From NCBI GenBank assembly GCA_963281155.1, contig CAUJLY010000002.1, forward strand, positions 3,906,001 to 3,970,000: 64,000 nt of DNA. Reading direction: 5' to 3'. This document shows, piece by piece, positions 45,740 to 56,565 of this stretch. The notes under the pieces were generated by a model. The model ran no database searches. It was given only the letters and a program-made list of their open reading frames with translations, and was not told the DNA's origin. The translations under genes were made by a program, and so were the position numbers. This stretch comes from Rhabditophanes sp. KR3021 (taxonomy: Eukaryota > Nematoda > Chromadorea > Rhabditida > Alloionematidae). Each line of letters opens with the position of its first letter. Within the stretch, counting starts at the first letter, position 1.

Positions 45740-47901
45740 ATGGCGGACAATGGTCCGATGAATGAAGCGCAAGAGGCAGCCAGGCAACGACTAAAGTTAA
45801 GTAATCCCCAACTTTACTATGAGGGGATGAAATTGGAAGCACGGGAAAGGATGCGAAAAAAGAATCCCAAGCAATATGAGAAGCTAATTGCCGAAGAAAA
45901 TGCAGAAAAAGAAATGAACAGACCTAAGGTAACTTATAAACATCTAGACTATTTACTTTTTACTTAGATTAATCCCCCTTCTCAACCATTAATCCCAGTT
46001 ATCTCAGAGAGTTCTAATGTAATCATGACTACCCTAAATTTCTCTAACGCTAAGAAAAAGGTTACGGTTCAATTGGAGCTTACCGAGGAGTCTCGGATTT
46101 TGGCAAAAATAATTCCACCCGACAGCTTTGTTGTGAGCTTTTGCAAAAATAAATTTAAAAATGCCCAAATACATGGGTTAGGAGGTGTTATTATAGATTG
46201 GCCTGACCACAAAAATTTTATTGACAATGTGGCTCCGTTTCTTCCTCAGTACAATATAACTTTTGATGACTTACCCAAATTTGTCGTTGAACTATACATA
46301 CAAGACAAAAAGAAGAAACACCAAAGTAAAGAAGAGATTATCACGAGTTGTGAAGAATTAGTTGAACCCCATTTATTAGCCAAAATGTTCCCTTTCCAGA
46401 AGGAGGGGTTGTATTATGGAGTTTCGAAGGAAGGAAGATGCTTGATTTGTGATGAAATGGGTTTGGGAAAGTCGATCCAAGGTTTGGCGATTGCCAGGTA
46501 CTACCGCTGTGAATGGCCTCTTTTGATAGTTTGCCCTAAAACGGTTCACTACAGTTGGAGAGATACTTTCTCCACCTTCTTGCCCGAGTATGACATGAGC
46601 AAAGTATTCATCATTGAGAAGAAATCAGACACTTTGCCGTATGATCGTTCAAACCAAAATGTGATCATTGTCAGTTATACCTTGCTTGATCATATTTCGA
46701 GTGAATTCCATCGGGTTGGGGCGAATGTAGTAATTTTCGATGAATCCCACTGCCTCAAAAATGCCTCGGCTGTTAGAACTGCCGCAGCAAAAAAGATATC
46801 CCGAGTATGCGGCAGACGAATTTTGATGAGTGGAACTCCTGCATTGTCAAGGCCTGAAGAATTGCACTCCCAACTTGATATCATCGACTCGAAGCTTACG
46901 CCGAGGTTTCATACCTACGGAGCAAGGTATTGTAATGGTAAGACAGGAAAATATGGGTTCGATACTAGTGGCAGCTCCCACCCTGTGGAGTTAGCTGCCC
47001 TATTAAACAAATTCTTTATGATTAGGAGAAAAAAAAGTGACGTTTTGAAAGATTTGCCTGAAAAATTGGTAAAGGTTCATTATCTCCGTGGACCAAGAGT
47101 TGATGAATCAATGAAAAGATTATCTAAAGAGGCAAAGGAACTCTCCTCCATAAAATCAAAATTTGAAAACTCTGCCACTAAAAGTGAGAAGGAATCGGAG
47201 GCCAATCTCAACATTATGGAATACTACCGATTGACAGGCCAGCTTAAGGCTAAACTGACTTCAGAGTACGTGTTTGATACTTATTTTGATGAAGACGTAG
47301 AGAGAAGAAAAATTATCATCTTTGCTCACCACAGATGTGTTTTGGATGAATATGAAGCCCAATGTGCAAAAAGAGAATTGGTTACATGAGAATTGACGGG
47401 CAAGTAGTTGGACCGAAAAGGGAAGAAGCCATTAACAAGTTCCAAACGGATCCTGAGTGCTACATGGCTATCCTGAGTATCACTGCTGCAAATGCAGGAA
47501 TTACTTTAACTGCATCTTCAACAGTCATCTTTGCCGAACTTCATTGGAATCCTGGTTTTCTCCAACAAGCCGAAAACAGAGTACATCGTATCGGGCAAAA
47601 GAATTTTGTAAATATTATCTATATTGTTTGTGAAAACACTGCTGATGATCATATTTTCCCCCTTATTAAATCCAAAATGGAAATCCTTGGGCAATTAACA
47701 CTTAATTCAAGCGATTTTAAAGATTCCGCAACATCTGTCACTAATTGTACAAACCAAACAAAACTTACTAAATTCTTTGCTAAGTTGACTAACACAGAGA
47801 ATGAAAACTCTGTCTCTGATAGATATGTGATTGATAACAAAAGAATCAAGGATCCAGATCAAAACGATGAGCCTGCGTTAAAGAAGCCAAGAAATTACTA
47901 A
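45740..47901 (+). CDS. SMARCAL1: SMARCAL1/ZRANB3-type annealing helicase with PIP box
   Basis: ATP-driven DNA-rewinding enzyme that remodels stalled replication forks. Exons are 45740-45928 and 45968-47901, 707 residues after one correction. A HARP-like segment (residues about 83-150: KKVTVQLELTEESRILAKII ... GVIIDWPDHKNFI) precedes the SNF2 motor: FPFQKEGLYYGV, motif I CDEMGLGKS (about 225), II FDESH, III LMSGTPALSRPEEL, V TAANAGITLTASSTV, VI QAENRVHRIGQ. DESH and SWRDTF are SMARCAL1-group traits. A consensus PCNA-binding PIP box QTKLTKFF (47755-47778, residues 660-667) lies near the C-terminus, followed by a basic KKPR. The A5 run 47368-47372 lacks one A, so the frame stops at 47389 just before RIGYMRIDGQ; adding one base restores it. 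The start at MADNG is preferred (aaaaATGG), but 45660 is possible. Confidence 0.9.
47755..47778 (+). other. PIP box (PCNA-binding motif) in the annealing helicase
   Basis: Codes QTKLTKFF, a perfect Q-x-x-L-x-x-F-F, in the predicted disordered tail. In vertebrates a PIP box is characteristic of ZRANB3, whereas SMARCAL1 uses an N-terminal RPA-binding motif that I do not see here. Confidence 0.65.
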
Positions 47902-48133
47902 TCTAAAATTAATCATTTATTTCGTATCAAATTTCCCCAATTCATAATAAATATTTTATTTTAATAAATGAAACAACACTCTGATCATTCTTACCCTTTG
48001 GAATTAACTATTATATCAAATAAAATAGTATGTACATACGCATAAAAGGGGGAGATAGTTGGTGGCAGCCCAATTGAGCTGGTGTACCAAAACTTCATTC
48101 TATTTTAAATGCATTGTATTTATATGCATTATC

Positions 48134-48252
48134 GCTTACGCTCATATCATGTTGAAAGCACCTCATCCCGTTCGATCTGAGAAGTGAATCAACTTCGAGC
48201 TACCTTAGTACTTGGATCGGAGACGTCCTGGGAATCCGTAGTGGTGTAAGCT
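48134..48252 (+). rRNA. 5S ribosomal RNA
   Basis: 119 nt starting GCTTACGCTCATATCATGTTG and ending GTGGTGTAAGCT, so that the first and last bases pair in helix I. Internal landmarks agree with eukaryotic 5S: CATCCCGTTCGATCTGAGAA (loop B/C), TTAGTACTTGGATCGGAGAC and CCTGGGAATCC (box C of the internal promoter). It is followed by TTTTTT, a pol III terminator. By eye it is very close to nematode 5S. It appears as a single copy in this window, not a tandem array. Confidence 0.94.
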
Positions 48253-48258
48253 TTTTTG
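48253..48258 (+). terminator. Pol III T-run terminator of 5S rRNA
   Basis: Six T residues directly after the 3' end of the 5S gene (gctTTTTTTgtt). Confidence 0.8.
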
Positions 48259-48466
48259 TTATCTTAAAAAGGTCCAAATTAAAAACATTTATTCTACTTT
48301 TAAAGTAATTTGGTTAAAAGGAAGATAGTTATCAAATTACGTACCACACTAATTCAAAACATTTAACTTTTTATCCGTTAAACGATTATGTGCTAGGAAA
48401 TTGTTAGAGATCCACTTTCGATTTGATATGTGAGCGTATAAAAGATTATCTAACACCAACTAAGAT

Positions 48467-48562
48467 GGTTTAAAAAACCCAGTTTGAGGTTAGTATGCGT
48501 TCAGGATCCTACATCAATTCTGCTACCGAATTTTGGAATGAGACTTGAAAAGCCTCTAACAA
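48467..48562 (+). ncRNA. Spliced-leader RNA (SL1-type)
   Basis: The 22-nt leader begins GGTTTAAAAAACCC and ends TTTGAG at 48488, directly followed by the donor GTTAGTATGCG. An Sm-binding site AATTTTGG lies at 48529-48536, then a 3' hairpin GAG-A-CTT-gaa-AAG-C-CTC (48540-48556). The order leader, GT donor, Sm site, stem-loop and the length near 95 nt define a nematode SL RNA. The leader differs from canonical C. elegans SL1 only in its middle. It donates the 5' mini-exon to pre-mRNAs, consistent with the acceptors seen just upstream of several ATGs in this window. It lies 214 nt downstream of, and in the same orientation as, the 5S gene. 5S/SL1 linkage is known from many nematodes. Confidence 0.93.
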
Positions 48563-48849
48563 AATAATTATTTCTGCCCTTTCGAGATAATTAATTTTAT
48601 CTTTTCCAAGATGTAAACATCTAAATACCAAGATCTATGAATTGTTTGTTATTCTTTTTTAAATTACCAAAACACATTATACATTTTATTTGGAAGTTTA
48701 GTATATTCACAATATTATTTGTATTATGTGATATTAATATTTTTGGTGGGAACAGTACAAGAATGACTAAAAGGTTAGTCAAACAAATAAAAATATTGTT
48801 GAAGATCTTCTTATTCATAAAAAATATCTCTTATTGGCGGTAAAGCAAT

Positions 48850-49470
48850 AATGATCCTATTTCTGATTGCCATTTGTAAGTTTAGTTAATTAATTTAAAC
48901 TTATTTTTAGTGTTAAACCATGCAAACTATACGTTTTTTTATTTTGCCAGAGCCCAATAGTCGCCATAATTTAGTAGTGATTGATAATATGTATTATTTA
49001 TGTCACTCCAGGATCAGAAGACAGCAAAATAATAAGGTAATGTATTTAAATTTACTCAATTGTAATAAGTATTTTAAGTTTCGATCATCGAGGAGGAAAA
49101 TGAGCAATTATTTCAGATAAGGATATACTTTGTTCTCAAAATAATAGTGTTGCAACCATCAATCATCAAATATTATTCTTTACTAGTCCACATAACGAAT
49201 GCTCAAATTTCATGTCTTTATTTGATATAAATGCAAATAGGTGGAACCATTTAAAAGATATTGCGAAATCAGGATCTCAGATGTGCAACTTGTGATCAAA
49301 TATTTTGTTTGGTGGAGAAGACATTGAACATAAAAATGGATTAGCAAGAAATTGTCTCAAAACATTAAATGCCAATATTCGGAATTTATTTACTTCCGAT
49401 ATCCGGTTCTTAGCAAGTCTACATCGAAATGGGATGAAGATTATGAAAAAGGAAGAATCAAAATGCGACT
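48850..49470 (+). pseudogene. Kelch-like coding fragment
   Basis: After a short exon-like start (MILFLIAI, gtaagt donor, ttttag acceptor), the plus strand reads NLVVIDNMYYLCHSRIRRQQ. After breaks it gives NNSVATINHQILFFTSPHNE, CSNFMSLFDINANRWNHLKD, then a stop, and RNCLKTLNANIRNLFTSDIR. The phrase LFDINANRWNHLKD resembles a kelch-repeat strand. Stops and frame changes suggest decay. The family call is weak. Confidence 0.35.
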
Positions 49471-49510
49471 GAAGATGGTCATTTTTCATAATTAATAAAC
49501 CAAATCTTAT

Positions 49511-52170
49511 ATGTTAAAATTTACATATAAAATGATCATACACGTGTCATTAAATTCATCAAAATCTGAATGTTTAATTCGAATTTTTGGATCTTTAAAT
49601 CACATAATAGGACAAAGATTTAGAACATTATTTATCTTATTATTATCTGCAATCATGTTGACGTGGCTCTTTAATCTCCAACTGTTGCTTCAAGTAGAAC
49701 TGTTTTATTGCAAGACGTATACAACAGTCTTTTTATCCGATTGATTGTATATGCCGGCGTCCTTGTTGCCCAAGTATATATCATCACACAAATGATTGTT
49801 ATCAATCCACCTTCAGCTGATGTTGCTTCAAACCACCACACTTCACTCAATCTTACTTCAAACCAACTTTTGTTAACGTTTCTTTAAACCATACTTCGGA
49901 CAATGTTACTACTACGCCTATTACTTCTAGTACAGAAGCTATGTCCATCAATTCTAGCAATACTCCTAATTGCCGTTAGTGTCGAGATTTAAAGACGGTT
50001 GATCTGCTAAATCATCATCCAACTAAAACAGATATCACATTAAGTATGGTAGAGTTTGTGTTAATCTGATGAAGAGTATTAATCGCTTGAGACCAAACTT
50101 CGGTAACCCACTTGGAAATAAAGTCAATTAAGTCGACTTATTATGAGAACAAAGAGAATATGGTAAATGACATGAAGCATTGCAACCAATTGAGAAACAA
50201 CATGACGTGTTCTTAATGGGAATCGAAGTGAATGAAAATGCCACAGATGATAGCAATGCGAAGCTCATCTTTACAACCTACCATATCAAGAAAGAAGGCC
50301 AGTCTAGAATTAACATGACAATGATCGGTAATACTCACTATGCGACCAACTCTGCGTTCAATAAGGTAACTTTCGAAATGTTATAATTAATAATGTATTT
50401 TTGAAGGTCCAATTCGACAACTTCACACAACCTAAGCCTTTTGTTTTTGTAAAAGAAAATGCATTCTCCCCTAAGAATGTTTCTCACGACTTTAGTAATG
50501 GATCACAGCGCTCATACTCTGATCTCATCACAATCATTCAATTTGTCTACCCATTCCTGGGCTTCTACCAAATTATCAGTCAACGTCAAGCAAGAGTCAA
50601 GATGTACTACGAGAGCAGTGGAACCAGTGAGAGTATCTTTATTCTGTCCCAATCCATCGTACCTACCATTGAAACTATTGTTTTTTATACTGGTTCTGGG
50701 TATATCTTGTTATGGCATCAATGCCCGATCTAGATCTTCCTTACACATACTTTATTATCCGAGAGATTCTTCTCCGCGATTCTCTTTTACTTACTACATA
50801 AAGAAAATGATTTGTAAAGCTGAAAATGTGAACGGTAAAAGTGACGACCATCATGACCTGGACAAAAGTGAGGAGTCAAACGCAGAAGAAAGAGTGTGGA
50901 GACTTGGACGAATGAATATAGCAATAGGGGAAGTTCAAAGTATGGGGTTGAAGTAAATGAAATGTGGAAGATTTACTCAACAACTGGCGAAGTGGCATTG
51001 CAAAACATTAATCTAAGGCTGAAACCAAATCAAATTTGTGGTATTGTCGGATATGAATGTTCTGGAAGGAATCATTTAGTTGAAATATTGTCCAAAAATG
51101 CAAAGGCAACTAGAGGCAGTGTTTACATTGGTGGAAAAGACGTTATTGAATTGGATGGTTCCACACATGGCTATGTTCCTAAATACATCTGTAATTTGGA
51201 TGGATTGACACTGGAAAAGATTATTAGAATGATGAGGTCTCTCAAGAATCGTGAATTTAGCTGGCTAAACAAAAGTGAGGATATTGGTGTAGACAAAATT
51301 AAAAGAAGATGTCTATTTTATGTTGCGTTGATGGGTGAAAATGATGACATCTTTATACTTCTCAGCGAAGAGCATGCTTGTTGAAATTTGGATGAGAAAC
51401 CACGAAGGGAGAAAATGAAAAAATGATTTGTCAGAGAAGATGAGAGTTTTCCTTCCGACATGTCAAGTCGCAATGCTCTCCTTTGGAATTTACTACATGA
51501 ATGGATATGTGTTTATTGTTGAAAGATTAAGTGGCTTCAAGCAACAACAATATTTTACTGGAATGAAACCGTTCATCTACTGGATTTCAATATTCGTAGC
51601 AGATATTACCTTTGGGAGTCTGTTAATCTGTGCCATAGTCGGCATTTTATCCCTTTTAGATGTGGGTGACAACTTCAGCATCCTTCATTTGATTCAGGTC
51701 ACAGTCAAATTCTTTGTACTAAATCTGCCAGCTTTCTACTGCACATCTTTATTTGCTAAGAGTTACGAAACCAAATGATCACCTTATTCTTATGCCTGTT
51801 TGTCGTTCAAGGAGCTTTGTCCTTTATTCTACCGATTGCTTGACACGGAAAGGTCCCGTGTTGCTATTTTGCTACACACTTCCCTTCGTCGTTCCTTTCA
51901 AGTTGATTCTGGAAACTGATGTCACTCAAAAATTTGGCGATAATTCAGAATCTGGAGTTAATGCCGCTTCAATTATTATTGACAAACACTGAACAAGAAG
52001 CACTCTTAATTGTTACAAGCTGCTTTGATGATTGTCAAGAAGTTGGAACAAAGTCAGCCATTGTTGAAGACGGACTACTCGCTTTTTATGGAACTTTTCT
52101 TAATTCGAAGCGAAAATATAGTGACGGGCATAACTTTAAAGTTTATGCGTACCTATCAAACCTATTTTAA
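49511..52170 (+). pseudogene. Decayed ABCA-type ABC transporter
   Basis: Pieces of a full-length ABCA lipid transporter appear in order. These are an N-terminal membrane segment (LFILLLSAIMLTWLFNLQLL), an Asn/Thr-rich loop, and the end of membrane domain 1 (YSDLITIIQFVYPFLGFYQI). Nucleotide-binding domain 1 follows (EVALQNINLRLKPNQICGIV), with Walker A changed to GYECSGRNHL instead of GxxGxGKST. The second membrane domain has the ABCA phrase ERLSGFKQQQYFTGMKPFIY then WISIFVADITFG, and the last piece is the end of NBD2 (LLIVTSCFDDCQEVGTKSAI ... GLLAFYGTF). Walker B, the signature motif and most of NBD2 are missing, and there are many stops and frame changes. It cannot encode a working transporter. 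A short intron with gtaact/ttgaag borders near 50365-50407 suggests it decayed in place rather than arising by retroposition. Confidence 0.75.
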
Positions 52171-53634
52171 GTAAAATTATTATGCTATGCACTCTATAGA
52201 CCGTCAATATTTAAATTAAATAAATATAAATAAATAACTGCCCATCATTGTTCTAACTCTCCAAATTACCTTATGCTAAAGTTAGAAAAGTCCTATTAAA
52301 TTAAACATCATTTAAATGCCTAAATTATTTTTATTTCAAATAAATAACTCCATTTAAAAAAACACTTGTACATATTTAAAATAGGTAAAGAACGTGGACT
52401 TATTATCGTGAATTGAAGTTTTGATATCCCAACTTTACTATATTAGATATCTCCTAAGCATATTACACTTATTAAAAATATACATGACGTAATTACATCC
52501 ATTGGACATTAATGCTATGTCTTGCCTTCATATATACTTACTTATTCATAGCAAATACTATAAAGACATATGTATGATTCAATTAGGACATTATTTTAAA
52601 TATGTATCGAGTTAACTCTCTTTTTGGATTCAAAAAATCATAATATTTTAAATGTATGGCTTATTATTGGATGTATTACTAAGTGAAATGGGACAAATTG
52701 TAATGTCATATTTTATCATATTGGTGGATAATTATGTTTAGATGATGTGTACACATACAAATGCTTCAACAATCGCCTTAAAGTTGATGCAATTTTTGAA
52801 TATATTTTAATAATCCACAAAATATTTTGTTTTATGCGTATAACTATCAAACCGCTTATTAGTTCTTGCCAAGGTATATTTATTGCATGAATAGTAGTTA
52901 CTTATTGTTGGATGTGATATTTAGCAAGGAACCATAAAACATCTGTCAAAATGAAGTTTCATTTGCAAAAATGTTGTATGTAAATATGTCTTTTCATTAT
53001 TCTATTGTGTCTCGGCAATTAAACTAATTGGGAACCAGCTTAAATCTTTCAGCACCAAGAAGTCTAATAATCTCAATAATTGACATTGAGATATATGCAT
53101 TTGCCCTTTAATTCATTATACTACCTAGAGATACTAATATAGAGATTAAGGAACTTTCATTTGTATGACGAGTAATACTCTTAACTACTTTCTGCTTTTG
53201 GTGTAAATCTCCAATTCTTTTTATTTAGCATTTCTTTTACTCAATACACCTCCTACTTTTATTTTTATAAATAAATATTAGTTATAATGTCTACACACAA
53301 ATTAATTTATTTTTATTCAAATGTTATTCAAAAAGAGTGGCTATAAGCATGGAACCAATTGTTCAAAGAACAATTTATTAAATGTGAAGAAAGCATGTAT
53401 ATATTTGCATATTTTTTGAGATATATATTCATGACTTTCCTTCGCAATTAAGTAGGTATGTGTAGAGTGCATTTTATATGGCGAAATTTGAATTTAATCA
53501 CAATAAGTGCCTTTTGAATGTCTATTTAAGATTATGAGACAAGCTTTTACATAATCTTTGCCAAATCATTTGATATTACGTTCTTTAAAAAGTTTTAAAT
53601 AACCAAACACCTGGTTGATTAAATGTGAGGTAAA
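52171..53634. other. Intergenic, 1.5 kb
   Basis: AT-rich, no gene, RNA or repeat recognised. Confidence 0.6.
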
Positions 53635-54710
53635 TTAGAGATCTGTATACATTTCGTTGGCAGATCTCATGTTATTATAAATGTTATAATCAAAAGATTG
53701 GTTCGTATGCAAGTTGTCGGATAGCTGTGGTGGTGTTAGTCTTGATGATGCGCGTATTTGTTGGCAAACTATGAAATACTCTTTAATTTACAAATGATAT
53801 GACTTACCAACATGTGATAGTTGGGGTACAACTTTTTCTATTTGATCAAGTGACTGAAATTGCCTCAAATATAGGGCAACTTGGATATAAGTACAAACTT
53901 GAAATGGCAAAAAACTTAGTGCCGAGGAAAAGAAGCCCCAAGCATAGGAGAATCTGTATAACGACATTTCACCGGCCGCATTGGGTTTTATTCTTGAGGA
54001 CATTTCATCGTCCACAATGCAAACTACATTGAGAACGGACATAGTAACTATTATGGCTCCGACCTCATATAAGATACCCGAGTAGAGTATCTTAGCCGAT
54101 TTGTCGTAAAAACCTAGTAAAGTCAAGAAAAATGCCGTTGCTGTTAAAAATGCTCCAATAATTTGCATTGTGGATGGTATAAAAAAGCGTTCTGAAAATT
54201 AAATTAAGTTGTTTTTGCTAAACGGAAACTAACGTAGGATGGCTAAAGTTGCTGTACTATAATCACTTAACTCATCGTCATAAAATGAATTACTCCAATG
54301 GCATTCGGTTTGAAAATAATAGGACTCGTTTTGGAAAAAATATACTGTCAAGTTTGGATTGTAAATGTAGTCTCTGCAAACTTGAAAATATCCGGCATCG
54401 AATTGATAGAGCAAATTAATGGTATCACCGTTTGCATCCTCTTTGTCTACCATCTTTGGTTCAACAATTTTGAGCCAATCTGTTCTTAGAATGGGGACGG
54501 TGTGCATGGCAATAGCTAGAAAACCTGTAGTGAGGCTGATAAAAAGAAGAACGGAATCATTTAGTCTGAAGTTTATAACTTTCTAAAATTAGTTAGTTGT
54601 ATGCATTAAAAGAAGGCACCTACCTTTAGAACGAACCCACATATACTGCCATTTCCTTTACTTTGGTTACACATGTTGTGTGTATATAACAAATTTGCAG
54701 GCAGAGCCAT
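53635..54710 (-). CDS. Stargazin/TARP-like claudin-family membrane protein
   Basis: Four-helix membrane protein, probably an auxiliary subunit of ionotropic glutamate receptors. Exons are 54710-54624, 54582-54234, 54191-53808 and 53768-53635, closing to 317 residues. TM1 is DSVLLFISLTTGFLAIAM. The extracellular loop has GYFQVCRDY and a second Cys (FQTECHW), matching the claudin-type Cys pair. After ILQRFFIPSTMQIIGAFLTA (TM2) comes TM3 (SGILYEVGAIIVTMSVLNVV), then a loop with YRFSYAWGFFSSALSFLPFQ (TM4), a layout I recognise from STG/stargazin proteins. The cytoplasmic tail ends MYTDL, a class I PDZ-ligand pattern. The start could be at an in-frame Met further upstream (54812). Confidence 0.75.
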
Positions 54711-55154
54711 ATTGCGAAATAGAGATATAAATACGTATGTGTAATATATATTTCTAAAACAGCTTCTAGCAATGAGGCAAGATGTACAAGTTTTGAAAAT
54801 GAATAACTTCATTACTCTATTTCGCTTAAGTAGTTATTTCTTTAAATAGTTATTACTTTTGCATTTAAACCGAATTATTTTGCAGTAATTTAATCATACT
54901 TAAATACTTTGTTTTCTGTTATAAAAAGATGTACTATATACTATTATATTGACGTTCTTGTAATACATTGTCTAATGTTTTGATTTGTAAATGAAGATAC
55001 AATTATTAGTGATCAATTCATAACACCAAACATCTGCCCAATATTTTTTAATATAAAATGGAGATATATTGAGATCGTTAGCTATTTAATGTATATTATT
55101 TAGACACCTGCTCGTACATATCTAACTGCTTATGTCTAATTTAGAAAAGTACAT
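54711..55154. promoter_or_regulatory. Shared upstream region of two divergent genes
   Basis: 444 nt, AT-rich, between the claudin-like gene (-) and the J-less DnaJ gene (+). A ctaatttag acceptor ends 10 nt before the plus-strand ATG, suggesting trans-splicing. No TATA element stands out. Confidence 0.4.
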
Positions 55155-56429
55155 ATGATACTAAATGTTGGAATTGAAGATCCCGCTGTGGATCCTCAAG
55201 CTGCCGTTGACACGGATTTTATGGAAAGATTTGAAAAAGAGGAGAATGAAAATAATGGAGCAGTTTTGAAACGTGTTGTGGTGGAAAAGACGGAGGGTTC
55301 AAGTGACTGCTCAGGCAGTAATTTATCAAAAGGAAAAAGTGACCTAAACAATGGCTCAAAAACAAATTTTTGCAAATGCAAAACGAATTCAATTGATGAT
55401 TTGCACACAAATTGGTTCGAAAGGAGATCAGATCCAAATGAAGGTTCGGACACGAATTTATCAAAAGAAAAACCAGATTCAATTCATCGCTTGAACCTAT
55501 ATTTGCCCGACAAGAAAAGAGATCCAAGTGGAATTCGAAGAAAGACAATTTATTCAGGAATTAATTCATCACGAAAGAGATTAATTTGCAGTTCTAATCC
55601 GAAAAGCACATTAAGTACATCCGGCAGTTCCAAAATTGCTTCACCAAGAAATCTGGAACATGTTAGTGGAAGTTCCAGGTACAATATTTCAGAGACAATA
55701 TCAGATGAATGCGGACGTTCAAGCAATAACTTGTTTAGAAAATCTTTGGATCCAAAATTATCCAAGGAAGATAGAATTATTAACAAGCCATTCAAATGTT
55801 TTGCTGCTAAAATGCCCTTATGTATAAAAAAAAGATTAAACAAAATGTTGGACTCAATAAATGAGAAGAATTTAGGAGAATTTATTATTAGAAATATGTT
55901 GTTTGCTAAGGAACATGGTGAAAATTGTGAAAAAAATATACACAGAATAAATCCTAATTCTGAGCTGGTATTGGAATTAAGTTTGGAAGAATTGTATTCA
56001 GGAGGAATGAAGCTGGTTACAGTGTCAAAATGTGCTTTTTCATTAAATGGAGATGGAGCATGTATTAACGAGGAAGTACTTGTCAATTTTGACAAGGGGC
56101 TGAGGAATAATGATTTAATTGTTGTTGAAAGATGTAAGATCGATTCAAACATTGTATTTAAAATTCAAGAAAAACCACACGAATGCTTCAAAAGAGTTGA
56201 AAATGACTTAATATATACCAAGGAAATATCTATGTATACTGCTCAAAATGGAGGTATGTTTAACATTCCATTAATTGATGGAACAAAACATCTTATAAAA
56301 ACAGAATTTTATATCAATGACGGATTAAAGACAAAAATATCAGGAAAGGGCATGCCAGTTTATAAAAGCGAGTGTCATGGGGATTTCATATTGGAGTTTA
56401 AAGTTGTTCATCCGGGATATATTTGCTAA
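55155..56429 (+). CDS. DnaJ C-terminal substrate-binding protein without J domain
   Basis: Single exon, 424 residues. The last 157 residues (from about 268) match the class II Hsp40 C-terminal domains: LVLELSLEELYSGGMKLVTV, KGLRNNDLIVVERC, FKIQEKPHECFKRVENDLIY, LIDGTKHLIKTEF and ISGKGMPVYKSECHGDFILE. There is no J domain and no HPD motif. The first 260 residues are instead Ser/Asn/Lys-rich with SNLSKGKSDLNNGS-like imperfect repeats, predicted disordered. The acceptor ctaatttag lies 10 nt before the ATG, so the absence of a J domain is not due to a missed 5' exon, unless cis-splicing joins here. Without HPD it could bind clients or dimerise with DNAJB proteins but not stimulate Hsp70 itself. 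Confidence 0.72.
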   Translation: MILNVGIEDPAVDPQAAVDTDFMERFEKEENENNGAVLKRVVVEKTEGSSDCSGSNLSKGKSDLNNGSKTNFCKCKTNSIDDLHTNWFERRSDPNEGSDTNLSKEKPDSIHRLNLYLPDKKRDPSGIRRKTIYSGINSSRKRLICSSNPKSTLSTSGSSKIASPRNLEHVSGSSRYNISETISDECGRSSNNLFRKSLDPKLSKEDRIINKPFKCFAAKMPLCIKKRLNKMLDSINEKNLGEFIIRNMLFAKEHGENCEKNIHRINPNSELVLELSLEELYSGGMKLVTVSKCAFSLNGDGACINEEVLVNFDKGLRNNDLIVVERCKIDSNIVFKIQEKPHECFKRVENDLIYTKEISMYTAQNGGMFNIPLIDGTKHLIKTEFYINDGLKTKISGKGMPVYKSECHGDFILEFKVVHPGYIC

Positions 56430-56565
56430 TATTAGATCGGTCGAAGAAAGTTACTTATTTTTATATCACTTCAAAGCATATCATAATTATACATATTTGT
56501 ATTTACTATAATTTGTTTTATTAATTTTGTGGTATAAACGGCAGTTAAATTTGTTTCATTAAAAT

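Noticed and set aside
37383..50103. Identical 15-mer GAGACCAAACTTCGG at 37383 and 50089
   Set aside because: Flanks do not extend the match and both lie in decayed regions; no repeat family is supported.
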